Source: Cymbomonas tetramitiformis (taxonomy: Eukaryota > Chlorophyta > Pyramimonadophyceae > Pyramimonadales > Pyramimonadaceae). Taken from it: DNA of 64,000 bases. Below, piece by piece: positions 43,756 to 56,300 of the stretch. Every line of letters starts with the position of its first letter. The stretch's first letter is position 1. Where the stretch lies: positions 1 to 64,000 of the forward strand of contig LGRX02025762.1 of NCBI GenBank assembly GCA_001247695.2, given 5' to 3'. The notes under the pieces were generated by a model. The model was not told the origin of the DNA. It made no database searches and saw only the letters and a list, made by a program, of their open reading frames with translations. The position numbers were made by a program, and so were the translations under genes.

Positions 43756-45212
43756 TCACTTGGTGGATGAGCTTTGCATATTTGAGAATGCGTTAATTTC
43801 ATCTCTCAGGTGGTAGGCAAGTCAAACAGCATACATGAGGTTTTTATCTTTTGTATTGAGCAGGCAAACGTTTGATCATTTATTTATATGGATGCATTCT
43901 TCTCGTGCATATGCATTCCATGCATCGCACTTACAACAATTACCATGACGTCATTTGCATAATCATAAGCATTTTAAACAGCTCGGCCTTGTCAGCGGTC
44001 TTTAAAATAATTTGATAGGAGAAGGGATCATGTCAAATAGAATTCGATATATGATACAATTCACCTGCTCCTAGTTGCAGCACTCAAAATAAATTAATTT
44101 ACTTAGATGTGCAATAGTTATACGTGTCGGCCCTCGTACGATTGGAGATCCATCTCCTCGCTGTCAGATAAAACGACCGATTGTTGAAGTTGTTGGACTT
44201 CCACCGTAGAGCCAAACCCCATTACTGCGGGGCTTAACTCCGCGATGTTAAGGAAGAAAAAAGTAGGTATCGTAATTTCTCTTTTGTCATCTAGAAAATA
44301 GTAGGTTAATCACAAGGCAAATGGCGAAGAAATGACGCCTGCCTTTGAGGTGCTTACATCGTATGCGGTAACTTCGTTGGGTTGTCATAATCGCCTACTC
44401 ATCAACTTCTTGCGAGGCGTGAGCGTGGCGCATTTCGTTGTTATTCTATTCGTCTTCATCACTAAGAGAGATGTAGTCTTTTGCTTGGTTGGTTCAGCCA
44501 CCGGATCTGCATGTTCTTCTGCATTTGATATTGTAGCAGCCGTTGGGTCGATGGCGCAGGGGTTGATGGTGCATGGAGACCAACTGCACGGGGCATCTGC
44601 AGTACATTGTATGAATATATACGATGACAGCATCGATGTCGGCACTTCGGCAGCTTATATGTGCGGGTGGCACTTCCGTCGGGAGTTACCCGTGCAATCG
44701 GCACAGCCGATCCCCTTCATCATGGCTGAGTCCGATGCTCCGTGCCTGTGAGCTATTAAATGTGAGGACGAGAGCTGTGCTTCAGTACCAAAATAACATA
44801 GAAAGCTGGTACTAGCATTTGCTAGTGTGCTTTCAACATTTCGGCGAAGTGGTAGCCCTGCTGTCAGAAAGGACAGACTCCACTCGAGCATTTGTTCCAC
44901 CGTCCGGTGAGTGCTAATTTCGGCCGTCTAAATAAGTGCAGCAGCTTGTCGCAACTTCTCGGATAAGGTTTAGAGTCCGACTGCTTCATTCATAGTCCAG
45001 GGTGGTGCGATTAGGAAACGGGATCTAACTGTAATCGCCACTCTGACTGTCATGAACTCGTGATCGATATCCCGAGTGACCGTACCGTGTCTACTATGTA
45101 GTGCGAAACCCGAAACAGAGGGTTATTAGTACGGTATTTATTCGCCCCTCTCTTGTTAATTAACTTTTCGAGTTTTCGATGTCCGAAGTCCTGACCGGTT
45201 CTCATATTCTGA
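43756..45212. other. Intergenic or unresolved exons
   Basis: A 139-codon plus-strand frame (44332-44751) has two hydrophobic stretches, and an overlapping minus-strand frame (44385-44645) also looks protein-like. I cannot decide between them and recognise neither. Confidence 0.3.
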
Positions 45213-45488
45213 TTATGGAGGACAAGCACAAGCTGTTCAGCAGAGGCACGGTCATTTGGCCCAAAGACTTTTGTTACTTTAATCGGCTACATCCCATACA
45301 ACTTTGGCAAAGTTCTCGGGGCAATAGGCATGCAGCACAAGAAAATCCACGGAATGCACCAAATGATGTTTGGTATGGTTCCCGAACTGAGCGATGTGCT
45401 CACTCAGCCTTACCCATGCTACATCAAGAGATATGCTGACGTCAAAGTCAGTAATGTTTGCGTTAACGTCCACAACAAGCTGATGTGA
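45213..45488 (+). CDS. Putative terminal exon of an unknown plus-strand gene
   Basis: Open frame ending in TGA at 45486-45488. It encodes a plausible protein tail (TFVTLIGYIPYNFGKVLGAI, later PCYIKRYADVKV and NVHNKLM). An acceptor TTCAG lies at 45240. I do not recognise the family; upstream exons were not found. Confidence 0.3.
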   Translation, partial: LWRTSTSCSAEARSFGPKTFVTLIGYIPYNFGKVLGAIGMQHKKIHGMHQMMFGMVPELSDVLTQPYPCYIKRYADVKVSNVCVNVHNKLM

Positions 45489-45611
45489 ACTAAAACTGCC
45501 ATAGCAGACTCGTACATATGACACGTATCACTTTCTTGTGAAATACCAATTGTGTGAAATAGTCAACAAGCAGGCAATATACTAACCCTTGTTCGAACGA
45601 CACGAAATTAT

Positions 45612-47335
45612 TTACTTTGATTTTGGTTTGAGCGTGCTTTCGTTCATTGAAATCTGCATCGCCCCTATGTGTGGTGACGTGTGCAATACAATAAATAATG
45701 GGGGGATATTCATGGTGGTGAAGACTCGCAGGAACAAGGAGAGGTCTGCGAGGGTACACACGTTTCTAACTTGCACAAGTGTTTCACTCTTCGTGAATCT
45801 CAGACACCGCATCAAGGCTGGTGGGCCGATTTCCAGAAACACTGCCACCAGGCTGATGAGCACATCCGCTGGTGAACCTGGAGGAAAGAGCCGAGACAGA
45901 GAGCGTGCCCATTCTCTAACAAACGGGCGCAACTCAAACTGGCAACTCAGGGAATGAAGCCACGGTCATGCGTTCCCCAGCTCGGTAAGCCCTGAAGTCA
46001 ACGTAGACAACCGCGTGTACCATTCCCAGCAGTGCCCTACGGTGGCGGGGCAGAATATCCCCCACGTGACACCCGCGAAGGCCCACACCGATACGAGCGC
46101 TAGGCTGTCCACCCATGTATTGTTGATGCTATAAAATAGTAAGAGTCCTGAGTGGAAGAGCAGCCCGAGCGGCATCCGCTGCCAGGGTCGTGCGGCGAGA
46201 CCGACCCCTAGCAGAGTGGTTGCAATTCCCACGCATCGGAGCATGTCGTCCCCGATGATGCCGCGGGCGGTGGCGACGAAGGCGCACACATCGTAGTGAA
46301 AATGCGCCAATCCGCGGAGATGGACGGCAAAGCTTAAGTCAAAGTGCAACAGAAGCGCCGGAGCGAAGTGAAGGACTATACCAGCATGCAAACCGGATCG
46401 TACCCACCATCGGGGAGCAGGGAAGCGACTTCCAACTAGAGTGTGCGAGCTACAGGATACCCAACACCACACGCTGAGGGAATCATGAGCAGCGCGGCAC
46501 ATGCTAAAGCTCTGAATTTGCTGGGATCCTGAAGCGCTTCCCACAGGTTAAGGAGGAATGGAGGGAGACCGTCACTCTCCAAGTTTGGATCAAGCTTTCT
46601 GCACGTTCCACATTTCCCTCGTCAAATTTGCTATTGGAACGCACTGCTTGTATTTTATTGAACATGGCGTGGTCCTGATTGTCAATATTTACATATCGCG
46701 ATCCAGATTCGGAAGGCAACAGCAGAGAGGGTAGGCCTTCAGTGGAAGGATTCCAGCGGGGCGTTGTCCATCACCTGGGCCCCCAAGCTAGGCCACCAGG
46801 CAGGATACGAACATATTTCGTCTACTAGGTGAACTTTCGTGATACCGCTCATGCTCGAGCACGGGACGACTTCGTCCCCTGTGGTTGTCAGCACTTCAAA
46901 GGATTCTTTCTCGCATCGCCATAGGGCGGGGTTGGCAGCTAATCTGTATGCATTTGCTACAACGTGACCAATAGTCAGTGTGCTTGAGTACAGCTCGCTG
47001 ATATCCTGCCAGGCGCCAAGTGATGCCAGTGGACGCCAGGACTGCGGCAGATCCTCCATACGACCGCACTTCTCGAACATAGTGTGCCCATGCACCATCC
47101 ACTGACACCACCGATGGACAGTATACAGCATGTCCGCGGCCCCCAACTTGGGGAAACACTGAAAGAAAATGGCTACTAATAAGCTACTGCAGATCCAAAA
47201 CACCAGAAACAAGTTCTTGAAGATATTCAGCATGACGCCCTGATGCCGTTGGGTGTACATTCTGCCGAGCATGACCGCAGTTTTGTCTTTGCGTCTGGAA
47301 AGTTGCGTTGAAGCAACTGCTGAAAAGTTGGACAT
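45612..47335 (-). CDS. Unrecognised multi-pass membrane protein, several exons
   Basis: The first exon frame runs from ATG 47335 to about 46739, with one strong membrane segment (about residues 38-58, LFLVFWICSSLLVAIFF). Further coding-like frames follow at about 46430-46720 (LLNLWEALQDPSKFRALACA), 45966-46430 (four or more hydrophobic segments) and 45612-45932 (ADVLISLVAVFLEIG). They lie in different frames, so introns are needed; splice sites were not resolved. No catalytic motif or known family was recognised. Confidence 0.4.
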
Positions 47336-47870
47336 AGTTTATACGCAAGCTTTGCTTAAGCAAAAGACAGGATAGAAGTTCAAACCGCCTTAAGCACAAG
47401 AGTCGCACAGGTCGACGGGTGCTTACTCATGCCGAATGCTAGTGGGACTATCCCTACTGTACTGTCGTCCAGCTCGACACGATAGCTTAAAGCTTAGCTT
47501 CACAACTTTAAACTTAGCTTCACTTCGAACTATCATCTGTTTATCTCCGTACTCCTTGCCATTGAAAGTGCGCCTACTTCACCTGCATTATGCCTACTTC
47601 AAGGGGAAACAATAGGCACAGGGGATGGCACGCCCAGTATGATTGTAACGCGTCGGCTACAAGACGCACGCGCCCACGGCCGTTCGTGTGACCTCTCGCA
47701 TTGCAAAATAATTCAGATGCACCGTTAGATCACGCTCGAATGCCATTTTTCTCGCTTCTCAGCGTTTTCGGTGTTTCAGAATCGCTTGCAGAAAGCAAAC
47801 ATCGGTTCTCGGCGGAAAGTACATACTGCTCTTTCCTGCTGCGATATAATTATTACTACATGTATACTTG
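47336..47870. repeat. Degenerate copy of the 48.5-52.2 kb repeat end, otherwise no gene
   Basis: GGGGATGGCACGCCCAGT ... CGGCTACAAGACGC near 47625 matches the arm ends near 49640 and 51325, followed by a weaker match to CTCGCTTCTCAGCGTT. The rest upstream looks like the 5' flank of the membrane-protein gene. Confidence 0.5.
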
Positions 47871-48552
47871 AATGGCTACTGCCACACCAGTCCTTGTAAT
47901 AGCAGGACTGAAATCGGGTTCCGGTCCTATTACAAGGACTGGTGTTACCATAATTTGTTGGGACGTCCTCTTGATGTTTTGAGCGCCTGCCCTTCGGTTC
48001 GTATCATCGTTGGAACTTGAACTAAATACCCCTTGGCCCGCTTGCCAAACCAATATCGCAATTTCATGCTACGTTATCAATATTAAGCATGGGTAGCGTA
48101 AAAAATGACTGAATTCCAACCACACCACAGTGATATTTTCGGATTTTGTATACCCAGGCTACTTCAACCGATGTTTTGAGGGCGAAGATGACCTCCGATC
48201 ATTTTTTTATAAGACACTGCAGAAAGAGCAGCTCGCGAACTTGACAACATAGGTCTCCGAATTTTCACAGGACCTTCGTGGAGGTAGCTAGCGTGAGAAA
48301 CATCTCGGTCCTTGTGACACTTGGACTGGCCCTTTTAATTAATTTTAATTGATTTCACCCCCACCCGTTTAACCCTCTTAATCACATACCAACATTTAGT
48401 GGTATGTGTGACGTAGGTCAAAAACAATTACTTTGACACCCAATAATGGTCTCCAAGCGCTCACATATCAAATATATCGATAGCACACGCCTCCACCATG
48501 TTTTCCCCTCCGGTCCTTGTAACAGGACTGGCAATAAAGGCAGTAGCCATGA
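47871..48552. mobile_element. MITE-like repeat with GTCCTTGTAA ends
   Basis: Ends are inverted: ATGGCTACTGCC ... CCAGTCCTTGTAATAG at the left, and CCGGTCCTTGTAACAGG ... GGCAGTAGCCAT at the right. TGAA may be a short target duplication. At 48165-48300 it contains a diverged copy of the unit described at 14.3-18.2 kb. Confidence 0.55.
48165..48300 (+). repeat. Divergent fourth copy of the 14.3-18.2 kb unit
   Basis: CTTCAACCGATGTTTTGAGGG ... AACTTGACAACATAGG ... GGACCTTCGTGGAGG aligns with 14360/16440 onward but with many substitutions. It shows the unit is a dispersed family. Confidence 0.6.
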
Positions 48553-51500
48553 AGTATGCATATTGCAGTACCATCTATCAGCACGTTGCCTTTAACTCTA
48601 CCTCACTGAGCATATTCATATTTCGTACTCTATTTTTCTGATGACTTGAGCAATGTGCAAGATCTAGGTTGATATCCTAAAAAAATCGGTTCTCTAGCAC
48701 TGTGTGCTGAAATCTGCATAGGCAGTCCTGACCGGGAGTCCGCCGGTGCAGGCCCCTATGCCAGATCACTAGGCCAACCCTGGACTGCTGACTGATCTAT
48801 AGGTTCGTGCTGTGACACACGCTGTGTCACAGGTAGGCTAGACTCCGAAACCGTCCGAGACCGTTCCGGGTATATCTAGCTTAGGGTTTATTTATCTTAT
48901 CAGTTTATCCGCACACAGTTCGAGACTTTCTGATATCCAGTGAACTAGGACATTCCAGTACTGTGATTCTGCTTTGCGAGTCACGGGCTGAGTGCTGCAC
49001 TGAACATTTCTACCACCATACATACGTTATATTTAGCGGTGCAACGGGAATCTCCCATTGATATAGGCGAACTTTTAAAGATGCACCGTGTATGTGTTGT
49101 TGGGATCCGCCCTTTGGGTATTTCCGCCCGCCAAAATACACACCAGGCATGCACTTACCTTGAGGGCACCGGGTCAAGGGAAGCGAATGCGTATGACAAA
49201 TAGTTACTCGAAGGAAGTTCGCCGAAATGGTGGCGTGTATCCTTTCAGTATGCGCCCAGATCCCTCATGCGTCCCTCAAAAATCGGTTCTCACTCGTGTT
49301 TCCAAGGAGCATGAGAGCAGCATTGTGCACGCATGCCCCTCGGGAAAAAACACGGCATCCGTCATTCGAGGTTGTAAGATAATATCGCGCCGAATGCTGT
49401 GTGAAAAAATATCATATACACCAAGCATTATATACATACAGCAAGCAGATCCTCCGTTTTCATCGTTAAAATGCAAAATAACGCTCTGGTCAAAGTTTTT
49501 TCGGAACGCTCAGAAGCGAGGGACTTGGGATTCTGAGACGAGCGAGCGGGAAAACTGAATTCTCGGGGTTTTCGAGTAATTCAACCCTGCATCGCACGGC
49601 TCTCCCTAAGTGCGTCTTATAGACGACAGGCGAAAGACGGGGCGTGTCATCCCATGTGTATATTCCCCGTTGCCGAATTCCCATCGCATGCAACGCTGCA
49701 ACCTGCAACCTGCAACCTGAAACCTGCAACCATCACCATGCATGTCCGATGCTCCGATCGAGCGATCGTCAATTCGACGATCGATCGTTCGATGTCCACG
49801 CCTCGAGGTTTCAATCGATCACGATATGATGCCATACCATGAAGGGTAAGGCTGGAAGTCTTCGTTAGTCCATAAATAATTCACATTTAGTCATGTGGAA
49901 GTTGTCATCACCAGCCATCTCGCCGGCTGTCTCGTTCAGTTCACTGCATCCCTTCACAGTCGAGTGCCTGTCTTAGCCCTTACCCTAACCCCTCTCGAAA
50001 TCATTCCTTTTCGCCGCTCCAGCCACGCGATCGACCGTTGGGTCCATTGACCATACCCACGAGCGAGAGAATGCAGTAAATGGTCAGGCGACAATAGTTT
50101 CTTTTATCCGTGTGCCCACAGCTCGCCTTGTAGCTCGCCGTGCAAGGCGAACTTTGGGCACAGCGGATTAGTTAACGTGAAATGCGTCTGATATGTGGCT
50201 GTATAACGTTGCATATAAAGTTCGCACGCACACGCATGGGGAAGGTAGCGCTTGGGGAAGGGCCCAGCGAACATCTTTGAAAATGCGGACGCCGTTTCGA
50301 AGATGCGCTTTGGCGGCGCGGGGTTTCACTTGAATGAATGAAACCCCAACCCGGCAAGGAGCAAGAACAACAGTGAGCTCCCCCACTTCATTTGGGCACA
50401 ACATTGTCCAGTCTCACACCTTAAGTATAGGAGCGTAAGCCTGCTTGACTTGTGCATGGAACGCATGATTTGTAATGAGCGTCGAGCATTTAGTTTTCAG
50501 ACATCGTGCAATTGATGACAGTTCCCATTACAAGGAGGGCTCGGCACGAATCGTTGATCTTTGCGTTGGGCTCTTTTTCAAGTGAAAGCCCACACCGCCA
50601 AAGCCGGCAATCTTCGAAACCGAATCCACAGTTTCAAAGATGCTTGCAAGACCATCTCCCGAGCTACCCCACGCGTTTGTGTGTCAAGTTTCCCAACTAG
50701 TTCAGCCGAATACAAAACGCGTGAGCGCTTCGCAATTGACTTTAAATATGCTATGAGGTTCACTTGATTGAACTGGGGCAGCTCATTGTTGTTCTTGCTC
50801 CTTCGGCGGGTTGGGGTTCATTCATTCAAGTGTAACCCCACGCCGCCAAAGTGCATCTTCGAGACTGTGTCCGCAGTTTCAAAGATGTTGGCCGGGCCCT
50901 TCCCGGAGCTTCCCCATGCGTGTGTGTGCGAACTTTATATGTAACGCTATACAGCCAAATGCCAAGCGCGTTTGACGTTAACTAATCCGCTGTGCCCACA
51001 GTTCGCCTTGTAAGGCGAGCTGTGGGCACACGGATAACAGAAACCACTGCCGCCTTACCGTAGGGGTGCCCACCTAAAGTTGAGCCGTCCAATATTTTAA
51101 GATCGTAAACATCGGAAGGTCCGAAGACATTTCTGGGGAGCGACGAAGGAATATATCGTATTTTGATCTCTAGGATGTCGGTTTTTTGATATGGAATGTC
51201 GGATTCGGAAAATTACCCCTGTTAAAAATGAGCGGACCAGTTTAAGTTGTCCAACTCTACCTTACCACTTAATGTCAACTGTGTTCTCTCGTGGGCATGG
51301 TCAACGCAAGGGGTATAAACTACGGGGATGCCACGCCCAGTCTTTGCCGCGGCGGCTACAAGACGCTCTTAGGGAGAGCCGTGCGATGCAGGGTTGGATT
51401 ACTCGAAAACCCTGAGAATTCAGTTTTGCCGCTCAGTCGTCTCAGAATCCCAACTTCCTCGCTTCTGAGCGTTCCCACAAAGCTTTGACCGAGCATTTCT

Positions 51501-52156
51501 TTACATTTTAACGATGAAAACGGAGTGTCTGCTTGTTGTATGTATATATTTATTGGTGTACATAATATTTCTTCACACAGCATTCAGCGGGATGTTATCT
51601 ACTTACACCCTTGAACGATATCGTGTTTTTTTTCCGAGGGGCATGCGTGCACAATGCTGCTCGCATGCTCCTTGGAAACACGAGTGAGAACCGATTTTTG
51701 AGGGACGCATGAGGGATTTTGGCGCATACTGAAAGGATGATCGCCATCATTTCGGTGAACTTTATTCGAGTAACTGTTTGTCATACGCAAGCGCTTCCAT
51801 TGAGCCCGTGACCTCAAGGGAAGTGCATCGTGACTGATTTGTATTTCGGGCGGAAATATCCAAAGGGCGGATGCCAACAACAAATGCAAAGTGCATGTTT
51901 AAAAGTTCGCCTCTATGGGAGATTCCCGTTGCATCGCTAAATATAACGTATGCATGCTGGTAGATATGTTCGGTGCAGCACTCAGCGCGTGCCTCGCAAA
52001 GTAGAATCCTAGTGCTAGAGAACCGATTTTTTGGATCGTAACCTAGATCTTGCACATTGCTCAAGACATTTGAAAACTAGAGTGCGAAATATGAATATGC
52101 TCAATGCGGCAGAGTTAAGGGCAACGTGTTGATGGATGGTATTGCAATATGCACAA
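48553..52156. mobile_element. Large nested foldback element
   Basis: Outer inverted arms: about 48553-49675 and 51300-52156. Both arms carry frames for similar peptides (TNSYS, PSCVPQKSVLTRVSKEH) because they are inverted copies that have diverged with many differences. An inner inverted repeat sits in the middle. No transposase was recognised. The conserved frame in both arms may be a remnant coding segment. Confidence 0.7.
50096..51055. repeat. Inner inverted repeat with GTGTGCCCACAGCTCGCCTT ends
   Basis: Arms about 50096-50400 and 50765-51055, each starting with TTATCCGTGTGCCCACAG. Three copies of a unit around TTTCAAAGATG ... CCCCA.GCGT.TGTGTG are present (50170-50340 inverted, 50575-50720 and 50818-50960 direct). 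Probably a separate element inserted into the larger one. Confidence 0.75.
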
Positions 52157-52169
52157 AGAAAAAGAAACA

Positions 52170-53290
52170 GAAAAAACCACGCCCGCCGGGCGTATGAGTA
52201 AATAAATTTCCCCGGCCCTACTCTGGGCCGGACCGCCACAAGTGGCGGCCTTGTAGGGACAATTTACACCGGGTGGTTTTCATCTACTTCATCCTCTTGC
52301 TTTTCTTGTCTGAGTCTTCTGTACAGCTGGTAGGTGCGGTGTGCCGTAGTCCACTGTCAGGGCATGTATCCTTCGTACAGTAGTGCCTGTGTGGCTTTCT
52401 CTCTGTTAAGTCCAAGCTGCTCGAGTATGTCCTGGTTATGTTTGTATACTGTGCCTGTCCTGCCTACTGCGAAGACATGGAGCTTGGCGCGGAAGCCGTG
52501 TCCGCGTAGCAGTTGTAGCAGTGGTCCGTATTTCATGTATTTTCCCAGGAGTTTGGGTCCCCATTTTTCGTCGTCGGTGTGGGCCACCTCTATGAGGTGT
52601 AGGTTTTTGACTCTTGTTGGTGCCTCCTGTTGTGTGCATTCCCACCCGTCCTCTAGGTCTTCCAGGCCTTCTATCATCACTATGTCTATGAAGCTCGGTA
52701 TGGTGTCAGGTCCGTCGTTCTTGCCTGGGTTGTCCTTGCCGTCATGTCGGCATTGCCCTCTCGTGAGTATGTAATTTGGGAGTACTCTTGGTTTGACCCC
52801 CGGGTCCCTCTTTTTTCCGGCGTAGGCGAGGACTTTGCATCCTCCTTTTCTGTGGTGCTCAAGTATGTGTTTCAGTTCGTCCGCATGCGCGTCCGCCCTG
52901 TCTGAGAACATTCCTCGCATTCGTGGGTTGTTGCACCCACCCAGCGCGTGTCCCACTCTCATGAGGAAGCCTTCGGCATAGTCCACCCCTTGGTGTCCAC
53001 AGCCCTCCAGGGTGCATTTCCCGCTCCCTCCGGCGGAGTTTTTCGCCGTCTCGTAGTCTTGTGCTGGCGGTATCCTCAGTCTGCATTTGAGTATTGTTTT
53101 GCGCGCCGCGTAGGCGGCTCGTTTCCAGAAGCCGTTTGCTATTTTGTGTAGTGGCTTGTCTCCCTTGAGGTGTTCCATCGTTTTGTTCAGCCAGTTTTTG
53201 GTGGCCTTGCCCTCCTTGACCGGGGGGGCATTTCTGTTTTTCATTCTGTGGTTTGTCACACTTCTCGCGAAGCCGTCTGAGCGTGCCACC
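52170..53290 (-). pseudogene. LINE ORF2 3' fragment: CCHC finger and restriction-like endonuclease region
   Basis: 310-codon frame (53289 to 52357) with a stop immediately upstream and no ATG, so it is 5'-truncated. Seen: a C..C..H..C finger (CTLEGC ... GHALGGC), then DRADAHADELKHIL, PSFIDIVMIEG, LIEVAHTDDEKW and HVFAVGRTGTVYKHN. This order matches the region after RT in LINEs with a C-terminal restriction-like endonuclease. The 3' flank (52170-52356) is probable 3' UTR; a clear poly(A) tail was not seen. Confidence 0.7.
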
Positions 53291-53334
53291 TAGTCCGAGC
53301 CGCGGACCCAAAAATAATTTTCAAAAATGCGATT

Positions 53335-56300
53335 TTGTTACTAACTGTGCCCGCAGGATGCACTAACGACAGCACAGAGAACACACTAACGGCACCATGG
53401 CGGACGACACAACGGACACATGCAGATTTGGCCCACCCGCTCCCGCCCTGCTGTTTTGATGGCCGTTTCCAGCACCAAGTTAACGGTTTTTTGAACTCGC
53501 AGGGCGAAAACGGCACCCAGAGCGGCGCCGAAACCCTCAACAACGCACAACAGCACACTCAAAAACCCCTCCCCGAGAATCCCGATAAAATGCTCAACGC
53601 GCAGCTCCTGAAAGCCCTCCGTCCAAGAACCAAATCAAGGACGGACGAAAGTCGCAAACGAGTAGCGGAGGGATCCAAACCTCCAACCAAACGCTCGCGA
53701 CTACCAGAAATCGTAAGTATGCCGGTGCTGGACGCGCAAGACTCACCCATGGGTGAGACCACCGAGCCCTCACAAGAAGAGTTCTCTACTCCCACCGAGC
53801 TGAACACACCTGGGGAAGCCACGGCAACTCCGACATCTCTGGGAGAGGTTGATCTCTCCGGGCCCCCGAGTCCTTACGAGGAACCTGAACCGCGAAAGCA
53901 GTTCAGGTGGGGCAAGGCTGAAGTGAAAACATTCAAGCCGGACAAACAACAAAACACACAAAAGAAAAAATCGGGTGCCACGAGCCCCACCGGCCTACGG
54001 GCTGAGGACCCCACGGGGACGAACAAGGGACGAGTCCCAACGAGAATAGTGGCCAACGCGCTACTGCAGCCATATGCTTACACTAAGCATGCTGCGTCCC
54101 CCAAGGGGGACAAAATCCCGTCGGTTGCCAAGGCAATCGACGAGGTGTCCAAGCTGCCAACAAGGGTAGCCTTGGGCACCAACCGGGAGGAGGAGATCGA
54201 GAACATCGTCACCTCCTGGTGGGAGGACACGCGGGACCTCCCGTTCCCCGAGAACAGGCCGGAGGAGTTCTGTAAGCTGGGACTCCCGGAAGAGGCCACA
54301 GACACCGAAGGGCACGGGGGGAACGCGGGGTACCAAATCCTCCGCCACGTCCGGCCGATCACGGGCTGTGACCTTGCCCCGGAGGAGACCAACAAGTACG
54401 GGCTCCCCCTGCAGGGGTCCCCACAAATAAAAATCACAGACCTCCGAGAAACTCAGAGGTATACTCTCCTCTACCTGAGGTATCTGGCCGACGTCATCCG
54501 ACGCGCGCTGGGACTGGGTGAAGACGACAAAATATTCAACATAGAGCACACGCAGCTCTGGACAGACCGCGAAGGCAAGGTCGTACAAATCGACCTTGCC
54601 TTCAAGAAAAGGCCTATGGCGCTGTTCGTACTCTTCAATACAAACTTCCTGGTTCCCATGACCGTCGTTGACGACCCGTGGGTAGACATCGAGCCGCCAC
54701 GGGTCATCCCAAGGGTGTACGTGTGGTCCCCCTACAGACAGCCTACGGGAACACTGCGCTCAAGAACAGTCCAGGTGTCATCTCCCCAACTGAGGGGGGT
54801 GACGGTGGTTCAAGCAGCCGTCATCCTGGGCAACTTGGTCACCCAACGAGGGTGGGACGGCAGCGCAGCCATCGCCCGCATCCGGAAAGGAGCAAGAGAC
54901 GAGACGCCTGCCGACAACAACATCCGGGAGGTACTATTTCTGGTCTCACACGACCAGAACCTGGCCGAACTGCTCATCAAGGACAAGCTCCTTGACTTCG
55001 GCTTCCCCACGCGGAAGGGGCTGCTGCCATCGGCGGCGGACAAACAGGCACTCAGTCTGCGAGAGATAGCTGTCATCGACTACAGCCAACAGCTATTCGT
55101 GGGGCACCGCAAGCGGATAGTCGGTGCCATCACCAAGAAGCTTTCCGAGGTAGCACTCCAGCACAAGCAACCGCCGTACGGCGAAGACGCCTACCTCGTG
55201 TTCGAGAAGCATCTCGGGACACCGAGGTGGGCACCATCGGACAGCACGGTGGAGTCGCTACTGCAGTGGAAGCGAAACAGCAACGACACCATAAACTTTT
55301 ACGCAATCCTCACGGAGTCTGCGTACGACCTACTGGTGTCAGCTGGTAGTTCCATCACGGTAGACGTCCACCTCAACGACGACAAGGACACTGGCGACAA
55401 GGTCTTCATCCCGGTGAAGGTGGAGGTTGGGCGCTGGAGCCTTATGGGCTCAAAATCCAGAAACAAGCAGGCAGCGACCCCCCACCACCAGCGCCAGGAA
55501 GGTACGACTGACGAGAAGACACTAAGGGCGACGAGCGAGGCTGCCATACACAACGTGCAGAAGACGACGGAGGAGTGCCTGAGGAAGATGCAACAGGCAA
55601 CCGCTCAAGCCCCCCCGACGTCGTCCACGACCCCTGAGACGAAGAGCCTGTTGTCCCACATCGGACACGAACTGGAGCTACTTAACCAGAAGGCAGCGGC
55701 AGCGGCTGCCAGCACCGAGGCCATCGAGGCCGTGGCAGCCAAGAGGCACAACGACATCACCTCCGGGATCAAGAACTTCCACTCCACCTACGAGAGCACT
55801 GGACAGGCCATGGTGGACACGCTGGTAAGTCTCACAAACCGCCTCACCAAGGCCCCCGAAGAGGACAGGCATGAAGCCAGCTCGGAAGGGGGTCTGAAGA
55901 GGTGGACAGCAAAGGGCGCTGACACATCCTCCAAGGAGGAAGGCAGCACTCAGCCCTCACTGCGTGAGAAGCTCCAGTATGTGGCCACGGACACACCTGA
56001 GGTCCGAAAGGCCAAGTACGACAAGTTTATGGCGGACCGTGCAGCAGAAAGTGGGGACACTCCCTACGGTGGAATCCCCTACAGGGGGGGACCTGCGCCC
56101 GGAGAGGGCCGACCAGGCAGGAGCACGGGTCTGGGTGTGAAGAAAAAGGCCATCGCCAAGATACCGAGAAAGCAGCACAGGCCAGCAGAGCCCCCAGCCA
56201 AGAGGGCCAGAGGGCAAGGGCCCCCAGCGGACATACCCACTGGGGTCCCAGCCTCTGGACAGCTGACCACGAGGAGGACCACCCGTCAATCTGCAAAGGT

